In this document: positions 1 to 9,010 of the stretch, one piece after another
Layout of the letters: the number at the start of each line of letters is the position of its first letter
Numbering within the stretch: position 1 is the first letter of the stretch
NCBI GenBank assembly: GCA_937951135.1
Contig: CALFCI010000041.1
Span: forward strand, 1 to 55,821
From: an uncultured Aquimarina sp.
Lineage (GTDB): Bacteria > Bacteroidota > Bacteroidia > Flavobacteriales > Flavobacteriaceae
Length of the DNA: 55,821 bases
Direction: 5' to 3'
Notes under the pieces: generated by a model
Told to the model about the DNA's origin: nothing
Seen by the model: the letters and a program-made list of their open reading frames with translations, nothing else
Databases searched by the model: none
Program-made: the position numbers and the translations under genes

Positions 1-1622
1 GCATCCGCAGCCGCATTTGGTGTATTGGATTTATAATATGCTATTCCTTCTTCTCGCGTCCATTTTTTAACATGAATCCCAGTATCTACAACCAATCGAC
101 ACGCCCTCCATAACTCCATAGAAAGCCGCCCAAAATCTGAGTAGGGATCTGCATACATCCCAATCTCTTTGGGTAATAATTCTGTGTATAACCCCCAACC
201 TTCTATATAAGCGGTATACCCTCCATGTTTTCTAAATTTTGGGAGCCCTTCTAATTCTTGCGCTATGGAAATTTGCATGTGATGCCCTGGAATGCCTTCA
301 TGATAAGCCAATGCTTCCATTTCGTACTTTGCCATCAATTTCATATCATACAAATTGGCATAATACACCCCAGGTCTCGTGCCATCTGGTGTACCGCGTT
401 GATAAAATGCAATGCCTGCACTTTTTTCACGAAAAGCTTCTACAGGTTTTACAACAATATCTGCCTTTGGTTTTGTATTAAAAAGGGTATCCAATTTAGA
501 TCGCATCGTATCAATAATACGAACCGCTTCTTGAAGATAAGCCGCTTTTCCAATGCTATCATTTGGATAATAAAATTGAGGAGATTCTTTTAAATGTTTA
601 AAAAAATCTTGCAATGTCCCTTGGTATCCAATAGTATCGACAATAGCTTCCATCTCTTTATGGATTCTAGCTACTTCTTTTACTCCCAACTCATGAATTT
701 CTTCCGCACTCATCGTCGTTGTTGTAGTCTGCTGTAATGCATACTCATAATAGGAATCTCCTTTTGGAAATTTCCATACACCATCCTCATCTGTAGCCCG
801 TTTTTGTTGTCCTTCTAAAAATGATATCAATTTTTTATATGTTGGCGCAACAACAGTTTGTAAAGCTATTTTGGCTTTTGATTTCAAATCCTCTTTCTCT
901 GTATCTGTAATAGCCAGCCCATTTATTTTAGTTGTAAAATCCATCCACAAACTACTATCCTCATTAGACGTATCAAATGGACGACCTTGACAAATATTAC
1001 GACAATCATCAATCACTTTAGCATACACAAACTTAGGTGGCATTACTCCATTTTTTTCTCTAATTTTTAAATTATCCAGCAACATATCAAAAAAAGGTGC
1101 CACACCTTCTAGTCTTGACACATAAGCCCTAGCTTCGCTTATAGTGTCTATCGTATGGATATTAATCAAAAACGAAGGCACTTCTGTATGGATACCAAAC
1201 ATTTGATTTACAGGATAATCATATAATCGATACGAGAATCCGTGTATGCTATTTTCTAAATTACTTTTATATAATTGATAGCTTAACGCTGTTTCTTTAT
1301 CCAATGCTAATACGGATACAGAGTCTTCTAAATAGGCTAACCTTTGTTTGTTGAGCTCATGTTTTGCTACGGCTCTTTTCGTAGAAATATCATCCCACTT
1401 CCCGTAGTCTTCTGTTTTGATACCGAGATAAGCTTGATGCATCGGAGAACTGGAGACATCTTCTTGAAATTGTACTTCAAACCAAGTATTTAATTTTTGA
1501 GAAGTAGCCAATGTGTCTATGGTACTATCAGAAGTGATTGTAGTTTGTTTTGAAGTTTCCATACAACTTTGCAATAAAAAAATAAGAAGAAGAAAACTAA
1601 GACAACTGGAGTTTTTAATCAT
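1..1622 (-). CDS. DUF885 family lipoprotein, probable zinc peptidase (C-terminus cut by window edge)
   Basis: About 540 codons are open from an ATG at 1622 down to the window edge, so the C-terminus is missing. The N-terminus is a lipoprotein signal: a basic start, a Leu/Ile/Phe-rich core, then a Leu-Gln-Ser-Cys lipobox with Cys at residue 20, which places the mature protein in the cell envelope. The diagnostic motif HEGIPGHH is at about residues 441-448. It is the HExxxGHH-like metal-binding signature of the DUF885 family, whose members resemble M3/M32-type metallopeptidases. DUF885 proteins are usually near 600 residues, so only a short tail should be missing. The role (dipeptide or oligopeptide hydrolysis in the envelope) is inferred from the family. 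It stands alone: the next gene on the same strand (dsbD) ends 430 bp upstream, with a palindrome between them. Confidence 0.85.
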   Translation of the reverse strand, partial: MIKNSSCLSFLLLIFLLQSCMETSKQTTITSDSTIDTLATSQKLNTWFEVQFQEDVSSSPMHQAYLGIKTEDYGKWDDISTKRAVAKHELNKQRLAYLEDSVSVLALDKETALSYQLYKSNLENSIHGFSYRLYDYPVNQMFGIHTEVPSFLINIHTIDTISEARAYVSRLEGVAPFFDMLLDNLKIREKNGVMPPKFVYAKVIDDCRNICQGRPFDTSNEDSSLWMDFTTKINGLAITDTEKEDLKSKAKIALQTVVAPTYKKLISFLEGQQKRATDEDGVWKFPKGDSYYEYALQQTTTTTMSAEEIHELGVKEVARIHKEMEAIVDTIGYQGTLQDFFKHLKESPQFYYPNDSIGKAAYLQEAVRIIDTMRSKLDTLFNTKPKADIVVKPVEAFREKSAGIAFYQRGTPDGTRPGVYYANLYDMKLMAKYEMEALAYHEGIPGHHMQISIAQELEGLPKFRKHGGYTAYIEGWGLYTELLPKEIGMYADPYSDFGRLSMELWRACRLVVDTGIHVKKWTREEGIAYYKSNTPNAAAD

Positions 1623-2053
1623 AGTAAAATAGTGTGTAAATTAAATAGCAGCAACCTTATTTTTAATACGCTATTTATCATAAATAACCTCATCCAACAC
1701 CCACTAGAGTGCTATCTTCTGAAATCGACTATAAATTACATTATATTTTTGAAATACACCAACTTACTATATCGATTCCTCTGATTTATTCGAGTATCGA
1801 CACAAACTCATACTATAGGCAGTTGAAATACTCACCAAACCAGTATATTTTGAGGTTCAATACTTGAAGAAATATGCACTGTACTAGTAAAATACAAGAA
1901 GTTACAAAGAGATTAGACTCTAGAATTGCGTTAACAACTCTTCATCTTGAAAAACAGCACACTAGACCTGCTAGGTTTTGAAAACCTAGCAGGTCTAACG
2001 ATTCATTTATTATAGTTCAAAATAACAACGTCATTATAAACTACAGCCATCGA
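1623..2053. other. Intergenic spacer, about 430 bp
   Basis: This AT-rich spacer lies between dsbD (3' end) and the DUF885 gene (5' end). No credible reading frame was seen. Its one clear structure is the 17-bp-arm palindrome at 1963-1997. The DUF885 promoter must lie here, but I could not pick a convincing -7 element. Confidence 0.6.
1963..1997. repeat. Perfect palindrome, 17-bp arms, 1-nt centre
   Basis: The left arm 1963-1979 (TAGACCTGCTAGGTTTT) is exactly complementary to 1981-1997. It can form a very stable hairpin in the RNA of either strand and sits 56 bp past the dsbD stop codon. On the minus strand no T-tract follows directly, so a standard intrinsic terminator is not clear. A REP-like element or a terminator variant are both possible. 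Similar AGACCTGCTAGG palindromes are, from memory, frequent in Bacteroidota spacers. Confidence 0.75.
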
Positions 2054-4102
2054 CTATTTGTGATACTCCGTTAACCCTGTTTTTAACCATTCAGTATAAG
2101 TAGTGACTGAAGTTGTATATCCCATAGGTGGGTTTAATTCTTTTTCTTCACTATCTACTAATACATAAAACGGTTGTGCGTTTGCTTTATATCGTGTAAT
2201 CTGGAAATCACTCCACTTGTTCCCTATTGTTTTTATTTTTTTTCCTGTAGTCTCAGAAACATACTGCTCTGACAAAGGCAACTCTTTTTTATAATCTACA
2301 TATAGCGATATGAGTACAATATCATTTTTTAAATGAGCTAACACTGCCGGATCTATCCATACACGTTCCTCCATTTTACGACAATTTACACAAGCATGTC
2401 CTGTAAAATCAATTAGCACAGGTTTTTCTACAGTTTTAGCATACGCCAACCCTTTATCATAATCTGTAAACGTTATAATACCATGAGTCCCATATTTAGC
2501 ACCATCAGGAAGCTCTGTTGTATGTACTGACACTCCTCCTTTTCGATTTCCTACGCCATAAGGAGATTCACTGTATTGCAATGGCGGTGGAAAACCACTA
2601 ATCAATTGTAAAGGCGCTCCCCATAAGCCTGGAATTAAATATACCGTAAATGCTATGGTGACTAATCCCATCGTTAATCGTCCTACCGAAATGTGATCCA
2701 CAGAACTATCATGAGGCAGTTTTATCTTTCCTAATAGATATAACCCTAATGTTCCAAAAATGGCAATCCAAATGGCCAAAAATGTTTCCCGTTCTAACCA
2801 ATGTAACTGTAATACCAAATCCGCATTGGATAAAAACTTAAACGCAAATGCTAATTCTAGAAATCCTAAAACTACTTTTACCGAGTTTAGCCATCCACCA
2901 CTTTTGGGTAATGAATTTAACCACCCAGGAAATAGTGCAAATAATGCAAAGGGTAACGCTATCGCTAAAGAAAATCCGAACATTCCAACGATTGGAGCAA
3001 TCCCTCCTTTCGACGCTGCTTCGACCAATAGCGTTCCAACTACTGGACCCGTACAACTAAAAGAAACGATTGCCAAGGCTAACGCCATAAAGAAGATTCC
3101 GAGGATTCCACCTCGATCCGCTTGGCGGTCTACTTTGTTTGCCCATGAATTGGGTAACATGATTTCAAAAGCACCCAAAAATGAAAATGCAAAAAACACC
3201 AAGATTGTAAAAAAGATTAAATTAAACCATACGTTGGTCGATAACGCATTCAACGCATCTGCTCCAAAAATAGCAGTCACTACAGAACCCAAAGCGACAT
3301 AAATTACAATGATAAAAATACCGTATACAATCGCATTTCGAATGCCTATAGCTCGTGTTTTACTTTGTTTGGTAAAAAAACTAACCGTCATTGGAATCAT
3401 AGGAAACACACAAGGGGTTAACAATGCAATAAAACCTGAAAGAAATGCCAAAATAAAAATACTCCATAGCCCATCGTTTTCTGCTGGTTTTTCTGCTGTA
3501 CTTTCTTCTGGTATCGAGGTTTCTTCTTCTTTAGTATCTACACCTGTATTTCCTAAAACAATACCGGGAACAGCAATACCTGGTATTTGTGATGTTGCCG
3601 CTGCATTTCCTTCAAAAACGGCAGCTTCTACTGTACTTGCTTTTAATGCTGGAATGTCAAAAATAAAATATGCATTCTCATTTAAACACACATCTTTACA
3701 TACCTGATATGCTATAGCTACTTTAATCTGAGTAGGATTAGGGTTCTTAACTTGTATCTTTTGTGTGAATACTGCTTGATCTACAAAGTAAACTTCATCC
3801 AATTCAAAGATGTCATTATAACTAGTTTTACTGGCACTTTCAGCAGCTTTTCCTTCTACTGTATACCCTTCACCTTCTGCGACATATTCAAATGTTAATG
3901 GAATTGGAGCAATCCCATCTTCAGGATATTCATGTTGCGAATATACATGCCAATCTTTTTCGATAGTTACGGTATAGGTCAGTGTATATTCTGTGTCGCT
4001 TTCTTTAGCGATAGTGGCTTCCCATCTGGTAGGTTCTAATATCTGAGCTGTACTCGATAGTGTACATACCCAAAATATAATCAGTAGCAGGTTATACTTC
4101 AT
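2054..4102 (-). CDS. dsbD: Thiol:disulfide interchange protein DsbD
   Basis: The 682-residue protein has the full three-part DsbD layout. A signal peptide (1-20) precedes an N-terminal periplasmic domain with a Cys pair at 135 and 139. A membrane domain of about eight helices runs from 212 to 500, with the redox Cys residues in TPCVFP (C231) and FSCTGP (C350). A C-terminal thioredoxin-like domain carries CVNC (571-574). DsbD passes electrons from cytoplasmic thioredoxin across the inner membrane to periplasmic reductases, including cytochrome c maturation and disulfide-repair partners. The N-terminal pair is CxxxC and follows the Bacteroidota form. The gene ends with TAG. Its ATG overlaps the end of tilS by 11 bp, so the two are probably co-transcribed and translationally coupled. 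The product may supply reductant to other envelope redox proteins such as the thioredoxin-like protein at 19.5 kb; that link is inference. Confidence 0.95.
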   Translation of the reverse strand: MKYNLLLIIFWVCTLSSTAQILEPTRWEATIAKESDTEYTLTYTVTIEKDWHVYSQHEYPEDGIAPIPLTFEYVAEGEGYTVEGKAAESASKTSYNDIFELDEVYFVDQAVFTQKIQVKNPNPTQIKVAIAYQVCKDVCLNENAYFIFDIPALKASTVEAAVFEGNAAATSQIPGIAVPGIVLGNTGVDTKEEETSIPEESTAEKPAENDGLWSIFILAFLSGFIALLTPCVFPMIPMTVSFFTKQSKTRAIGIRNAIVYGIFIIVIYVALGSVVTAIFGADALNALSTNVWFNLIFFTILVFFAFSFLGAFEIMLPNSWANKVDRQADRGGILGIFFMALALAIVSFSCTGPVVGTLLVEAASKGGIAPIVGMFGFSLAIALPFALFALFPGWLNSLPKSGGWLNSVKVVLGFLELAFAFKFLSNADLVLQLHWLERETFLAIWIAIFGTLGLYLLGKIKLPHDSSVDHISVGRLTMGLVTIAFTVYLIPGLWGAPLQLISGFPPPLQYSESPYGVGNRKGGVSVHTTELPDGAKYGTHGIITFTDYDKGLAYAKTVEKPVLIDFTGHACVNCRKMEERVWIDPAVLAHLKNDIVLISLYVDYKKELPLSEQYVSETTGKKIKTIGNKWSDFQITRYKANAQPFYVLVDSEEKELNPPMGYTTSVTTYTEWLKTGLTEYHK

Positions 4103-5417
4103 GGTGAAATGTAATTTTTAAAATCTGTTTTGTTTTTGGGGTCACTTTAAATCGATCATCGGCTCTATAGGCGACCACCCAAACGATAGCATCACGAGCA
4201 CACAGTAACCAGACATTTTCTTTTGCAATTAAAGATAATTTTTCGTCTTTAAAATACTTACTCAGCTTTTTCTTGCCTTTCATTCCGATTGGATATAAGT
4301 AGTCGCCTTCTTTCTTTTTTCTTACAGTTAAAGGGTATTTTAATTCTGATTTATCTACATAAATAGTCGTTGCATTTGCCATTCCTCGCTCAGACACCGT
4401 TTCAAACTTCAGTACACCATCTGGTAACATGACCATCTGTTCTCCATCCGGTATCGTATAGGTACGCTCTAAAATAGTTGATGTCGATAAAAGATCAATA
4501 AATAAACACTCCCTGTCTTTAAGGATTCTGTGCGTTTTAGAAAATACTTGCTTTCCGGATTGCGCGGTCAATAGACCTTCAATATCATCCCATGCCGTGA
4601 ATCCATACGCTTTGAGCATCACATACAATATATCTTTAGGTTGTGTATATGGAGCTAATACCTTTAAATCCAAACGCATCGTATTTTTTCCTACCGATTG
4701 TAATGCTGTTTCTCGTAGCTGCCCTACCATATCTGTAATCACAGCATTACTTTGCTGTAAATGGTGCTGCGTGGTTTCAAAATTTTGCAAAAACTGTGGT
4801 TGTATCTTTTTCAATGCAGGAATAACTTCATGTCGAATTTGATTTCTTAGGTATTTTGTACTGCTATTACTACTGTCTTCTCGCCAAGTAATCTTATGTT
4901 CCTTAGCAAAGGTTGCTATCACTTTTCTCGAAAAAGGCAATAAAGGCCGAATATAAATATCATTAATTTCAGGAATCCCTGTAAGCCCTTCTATCCCTGT
5001 ACCTCTAGAAAGGTTTATAATAAAGGTTTCTAATGCATCATCAGCATGGTGCGCCGTCAACACATACTCATATTGGTGGGCAATCGCTTTTCTTTTAAAC
5101 CAATCATAACGCAATTGTCTTGCTGCCATTTGTATGGACAACTGATGGGTTTTAGCATAGTCTGCTGTATCAAAATGGGTGCATAAAAAAGGAATATCCA
5201 ACTGTTGCGCATAGGTACGTACAAAAGCTTCATCCCCATCACTCTCTTCTCCTCTCAAACCAAAATTACAATGCGCTATTCCGTGATCCAATCCTAAACG
5301 ATGACATAGTGAGGAGAGTACCATACTATCCAATCCACCACTGCACGCCACCAATATTTTGGCTGTTGCTAACATGGGGAGTTGTGTTTTTAAGTGCTGT
5401 TTAAAGTCGTCTAACAA
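4092..5417 (-). CDS. tilS: tRNA(Ile)-lysidine synthetase
   Basis: The 441-residue protein carries the PP-loop ATP pyrophosphatase motif SGGLDS at 26-31, the typical FGLRGEES-type segment near residue 77 and the HHADDALET segment near 120-128. Its C-terminal part (about 360-441) matches the substrate-binding TilS_C region. It converts the wobble cytidine of tRNA-Ile(CAU) to lysidine with ATP and lysine, so AUA codons are read as isoleucine. The length is normal for full-length TilS. The stop codon lies inside the first codons of dsbD (11-bp overlap). A possible minus-strand -7 element is at 5641-5648. The gene should be essential. Confidence 0.95.
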   Translation of the reverse strand: MLDDFKQHLKTQLPMLATAKILVACSGGLDSMVLSSLCHRLGLDHGIAHCNFGLRGEESDGDEAFVRTYAQQLDIPFLCTHFDTADYAKTHQLSIQMAARQLRYDWFKRKAIAHQYEYVLTAHHADDALETFIINLSRGTGIEGLTGIPEINDIYIRPLLPFSRKVIATFAKEHKITWREDSSNSSTKYLRNQIRHEVIPALKKIQPQFLQNFETTQHHLQQSNAVITDMVGQLRETALQSVGKNTMRLDLKVLAPYTQPKDILYVMLKAYGFTAWDDIEGLLTAQSGKQVFSKTHRILKDRECLFIDLLSTSTILERTYTIPDGEQMVMLPDGVLKFETVSERGMANATTIYVDKSELKYPLTVRKKKEGDYLYPIGMKGKKKLSKYFKDEKLSLIAKENVWLLCARDAIVWVVAYRADDRFKVTPKTKQILKITFHHEV

Positions 5418-5640
5418 ATGATCAATCGTTTTGGTATTGGATAGTATTCAAAGCTTAGTACAAGACAAGAATTAGCAAACATCTGAAAAATAGTAATTAA
5501 ACAACTTTTTTAGAGTATCTAATGTTTTAAGAATCAAGAATCAAGACTAAAAAAACAAATAACAATTCTATTTATCATTAAACTCTATTTGTATTACTGG
5601 AAATCAAATCATTATGATTTTTTGTCCTATACTTAATATC

Positions 5641-5648
5641 CAAAGATA
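5641..5648 (-). promoter_or_regulatory. Candidate Bacteroidota -7 element for tilS-dsbD
   Basis: The minus strand reads TATCTTTG, matching the TAnnTTTG consensus of the Bacteroidota primary sigma factor. It is about 225 bp upstream of the tilS ATG, a long leader, and no clear -33 TTTG was seen. Treat it as a candidate. Confidence 0.3.
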
Positions 5649-5983
5649 CAATTTTTTAACCGCCATGAAATAGAATTTGCATGGATTATAAAGATCAATA
5701 GTGTACCGATGCAGCACTAATTATATCCTGGTAAACGCTTACTAAAATAGTAGATCCTAAGTATCACTTTTCAAATTCACCAAAAGAACATCACCTCAAA
5801 TTCTATATACTCAATCGCTACCATCAAAGTTGTATTAGTGAGAACTTGAGGTAAGTTTGCGCATTTCTTTGCATATTTTTGAATGAAACGCCTACAAAAG
5901 GCATAGATTTTAGTAAAATTCTAAAAATAGGCTTGCACTAGTAATTAGAAAGCATTACCATCCTTTTAGAACATTTAGAATTG

Positions 5984-5991
5984 TATTTTTG
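5984..5991 (+). promoter_or_regulatory. Candidate -7 element for lpd
   Basis: TATTTTTG matches TAnnTTTG and lies 42 bp upstream of the lpd ATG. The -33 element is weak or absent. Predicted transcription start is near 5998. Confidence 0.5.
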
Positions 5992-6032
5992 TTCTTCAAG
6001 TTTTTTAAGAATACTTCAAAAGTAGTTATTAT

Positions 6033-7439
6033 ATGAGTCAATATGATGTAGCCGTAATCGGCTCTGGACCTGGAGGATATGTTGCCGCAATCCGTTGCGC
6101 ACAGCTAGGTATGAAAACCGCAATAATAGAAAAATACGCAACCTTAGGCGGAACATGCCTTAATGTAGGATGTATACCGAGTAAAGCTTTATTAGATTCT
6201 TCTCATCACTATGAGCATGCTGTAAAGCATTTTGAGGATCATGGTATTGAGATTCCTGGAGATGTAAAAATCAATTTGGATAAAATGATTGCGCGTAAGC
6301 AAGGAATCGTTGACCAAACTTGTGATGGGGTGAATTATTTAATGAAAAAAAATAATATTGATGTTTTTGAAGGTTTAGGATCTTTTACAGATGCTACACA
6401 TATTGCAATTGCAAAAGCCGATGGTAGCACAGAAACTATCGAAGCAAAGCATACGATTATTGCTACGGGATCTAAACCCTCATCATTACCATTTATTACT
6501 ATTGATAAAAAACGTGTCATTACCTCTACAGAAGCATTAAAACTGAAAGAGATCCCTAAGCATTTAGTTATTATTGGTGGTGGAGTTATTGGACTAGAGT
6601 TAGGACAAGTGTACCGACGTTTGGGTGCAGACGTTTCTGTTGTAGAATTTATGGATAGAATCGTTCCAGGAATGGACAAAGCACTTTCCAAAGAATTACA
6701 AAAAGTATTAAAAAAGCAAGGGGTTAAATTTTATACCTCACATAAAGTTACTGGAGTTGTTGGAAACAAAACTGAGGTTACGATTACAGCTGATGATAAA
6801 AAAGGAAACCCTGTAACGTTTACAGGTGATTATTGCCTAGTCTCTGTAGGACGGCGTCCATATACTGATGGGTTAAATACTGAAGCTGCTGGAGTAAAAC
6901 TTACTGACAGGGGACAAATCGAAGTGAATGATCACTTACAAACGGCTGCTTCTAATATTTATGCCATTGGAGATGTTGTTAAAGGAGCGATGTTAGCCCA
7001 TAAAGCTGAAGAAGAAGGTGTATTTGTAGCTGAAACCTTAGCGGGTCAAAAACCACATATTGATTATAACTTAATTCCTGGTGTTGTATATACTTGGCCA
7101 GAAGTAGCTGCTGTAGGAAAAACCGAAGAAGAACTAAAAGAAGCAGGTATTGCATATAAATCAGGTCAATTCCCATTTAGAGCCTTAGGACGTTCTAGAG
7201 CGAGTTCTGATTTAGATGGTTTTGTAAAAATATTGGCAGACAAAACTACTGATGAAGTTTTAGGGGTACACATGATTGGAGCACGATGTGCCGATTTAAT
7301 TGCTGAAGCCGTAACCGCAATGGAGTTTAGAGCCTCTGCCGAAGATATTTCTAGAATGTCTCATGCGCATCCTACATTTGCAGAAGCCATCAAGGAAGCA
7401 GCTTTGGCTGCTACCGAGGATAGGCCGTTGCATGTGTAA
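6033..7439 (+). CDS. lpdA: Dihydrolipoyl dehydrogenase (E3)
   Basis: The 468-residue flavoprotein reoxidises dihydrolipoamide in the pyruvate, 2-oxoglutarate and branched-chain dehydrogenase complexes and the glycine cleavage system, producing NADH. The sequence shows the FAD Rossmann motif GSGPGG (10-15), the redox-active disulfide in TCLNVGC (C42, C47), a second NAD-binding GGGVIGLELG motif near 183-192, and the C-terminal HPTFAE segment (about H446, E451) that supplies the catalytic His-Glu dyad from the partner subunit. Length is normal. The gene is single, not clustered with E1/E2 genes, which fits an E3 shared by several complexes. It has its own -7 element 42 bp upstream and a strong terminator directly after the stop. 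Confidence 0.96.
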   Translation: MSQYDVAVIGSGPGGYVAAIRCAQLGMKTAIIEKYATLGGTCLNVGCIPSKALLDSSHHYEHAVKHFEDHGIEIPGDVKINLDKMIARKQGIVDQTCDGVNYLMKKNNIDVFEGLGSFTDATHIAIAKADGSTETIEAKHTIIATGSKPSSLPFITIDKKRVITSTEALKLKEIPKHLVIIGGGVIGLELGQVYRRLGADVSVVEFMDRIVPGMDKALSKELQKVLKKQGVKFYTSHKVTGVVGNKTEVTITADDKKGNPVTFTGDYCLVSVGRRPYTDGLNTEAAGVKLTDRGQIEVNDHLQTAASNIYAIGDVVKGAMLAHKAEEEGVFVAETLAGQKPHIDYNLIPGVVYTWPEVAAVGKTEEELKEAGIAYKSGQFPFRALGRSRASSDLDGFVKILADKTTDEVLGVHMIGARCADLIAEAVTAMEFRASAEDISRMSHAHPTFAEAIKEAALAATEDRPLHV

Positions 7440-7478
7440 TGCTCTTGAAGCTTACCATAAAAAATAGTTTAGTATACC

Positions 7479-7517
7479 ATACGATCTCACAGGTTTTTCT
7501 AACCTGTGAGATCGTAT
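7479..7517. terminator. Strong hairpin terminator after lpd
   Basis: The arms 7479-7495 and 7501-7517 are perfectly complementary (17 bp, loop TTTCT) and are followed on the plus strand by ATATTTTTTT. This is a textbook intrinsic terminator 40 bp after the lpd stop. It also sits 38 bp from the 3' end of the convergent gene at 7555, so it may serve both directions, although the minus-strand side lacks a comparable T-run. Confidence 0.85.
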
Positions 7518-7554
7518 ATTTTTTTAAAACACTACATTACTCGTATCCTACTCA

Positions 7555-8187
7555 TCATTTACGAATTACCACATCGTCTATTAATAGCTTAGCAATACTT
7601 CTAGGTAAATTACATGCATTATGCTCACTTCCTTCTTGATAGGCAAGTAACATCCTAAATTTTTCTATTACTTTTTCAGAGAGGTCACAATCTATCGTTG
7701 TATTACGTACATACTGCGTTTTCGGATTTTTATTCCGATTACTTCTGGTTTCATAGTCTTTAAACTGGCATTTTACAGCGGTTTCTTCATGAAAATAGAA
7801 CCGTTCTTCAAGAGTTAATGTCACGTCTATTGGGTATACCTTTCTATATTTTCGTACATGATCCTTATACCAAATTTGATGTGTTGCAAACTGAAAAAAC
7901 AGTTGCCTATCCCATATATAATATTCATCAGTATACGTTACATGACCCTGGGTGTAGCTATGAAGAATATGTTTTAACTCGTTACTATTGTAGTAAAATG
8001 TAAGTTCCCCTGTGGCTGTAGATTCTTGACATGCGTATGTCGTATGATGCTGTCTTAACACATTGCTATCTACCAGCTCTCTAATAACTTGGTATTTCGC
8101 AACAATATTTGTTAAAATTTCTTTTTTACTTTGCGCATTACCCGCAAAATAACTGAAAAAAGTAATAAAAATTAGTCCCCATTTCAT
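7555..8187 (-). CDS. Small secreted protein of unknown function
   Basis: I do not recognise a family. The frame extends to an ATG at 8226, but the ATG at 8187 gives a clean signal peptide (MKWGLIFITFFSYFAGNAQ, about 19 residues), so I chose it. The mature part is about 190 residues, rich in aromatic and charged residues, with mixed beta-like segments in the middle and four cysteines that could form disulfides in the periplasm. No lipobox and no C-terminal secretion domain are visible, so a soluble periplasmic or surface protein is the simplest reading. It is convergent with lpd and shares the terminator region at 7479-7517. Confidence 0.7.
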   Translation of the reverse strand: MKWGLIFITFFSYFAGNAQSKKEILTNIVAKYQVIRELVDSNVLRQHHTTYACQESTATGELTFYYNSNELKHILHSYTQGHVTYTDEYYIWDRQLFFQFATHQIWYKDHVRKYRKVYPIDVTLTLEERFYFHEETAVKCQFKDYETRSNRNKNPKTQYVRNTTIDCDLSEKVIEKFRMLLAYQEGSEHNACNLPRSIAKLLIDDVVIRK

Positions 8188-9010
8188 AATCGGGGGTAAG
8201 GTACTTAAAAACGGGGGTTTTACCATATATAGTTATTAACGAAATGAGGGGTATCTCGTTACAAACACACACTAACACCAGGCTATTATCACTCCTAAAA
8301 TAACATCAAACACACCTTTATAACACATTCGTCCTGTACTCATATTTCACTACAAAACAACACAGTACCCTAGTACAGGCTTAGATTTTATAGTTTATAC
8401 GCACACTACATAATTAAAATCAATTCCCCTAATTTTAAAATTCATTTTGAATGCTACTCATAGTGTTAAAAAAATGTTAATATTTATATGTTTTTCGAGT
8501 TTAAAAAAATTACTATACAATGGTATTAGAATATGAAATATCATATTTAAAACAAAATTCTCGTTAACTTAAATCACTAGAGCTTCAAGTAGATCTTAAC
8601 TTTATAAGCTTCTTGTTTCTTATTCATAATCCTCAAATTATACTAATAAAAGGAAAATATGCAATTACTCGAACGTTTACTTTTATAAAACATCCATTTT
8701 TAGATAATTGATATTTTTCACACTGAGGACTCCGGAACTAAACCACTATGAACTAGAAGTCCATAGGTTCTAAATCTGACTAAAGTCAGCAATACGCGTG
8801 TTCAGCTTCCGACGCTTCGGAATAGCAGCTTGCCTTTAGCTAAAATTCGCAAAAGCTAACGATAAAAAAAATCATTAATCTCAATAGTTTTTAGAAGCTA
8901 AAGCGATATGCACTAAAGTGCATAGTTTTAACTATCTCTGAGACCAAAAAAAGCATTATTTTTTAGTCAATTTAAACAGTTTAAATCACTTCACTAAACA
9001 CCCTTGACAA
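8188..9010. other. Intergenic spacer, about 820 bp
   Basis: This very AT-rich spacer separates two minus-strand genes. Apart from dispersed repeat A (8736-8925) I see no gene. The part nearest 8187 must contain the promoter of the small secreted protein. Confidence 0.55.
8736..8925 (+). repeat. Dispersed repeat A, copy 1 (about 190 bp, multi-hairpin)
   Basis: This stretch matches 33461-33636 over its whole length at roughly 85-90 percent by eye. It contains conserved small hairpins: CTATGAAC/GTCCATAG-type arms, CTGAC-TAAA-GTCAG, and ATGCAC-TAAA-GTGCAT. Copy 1 has an extra hairpin of about 14 bp (TTCCGA-CGCT-TCGGAA at 8817-8822 and around) missing from copy 2. It lies 85 bp past the stop of the cytochrome/LamG gene, in opposite orientation to that gene. 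It is noncoding in all frames. Confidence 0.8.

Larger units (their letters stand above)
5418..6032. other. Divergent intergenic region tilS / lpd, about 615 bp
   Basis: No convincing gene was seen in this long divergent spacer. It holds a candidate minus-strand -7 element for tilS (5641-5648), a plus-strand one for lpd (5984-5991), and two CAA-type heptamers (CAAGAAT at 5535-5541, CAAGACT at 5542-5548) that resemble the arrays elsewhere in the window. Confidence 0.55.

Noticed and set aside
239-593. Plus-strand frames of 80 and 111 codons
   Set aside because: They lie inside the minus-strand DUF885 gene, which shows a lipobox and HEGIPGHH. The plus-strand text has no recognisable content.
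7439-7639. 66-codon plus-strand frame after lpd
   Set aside because: It contains the lpd terminator palindrome and runs antisense into the secreted-protein gene. No family or signal is visible.
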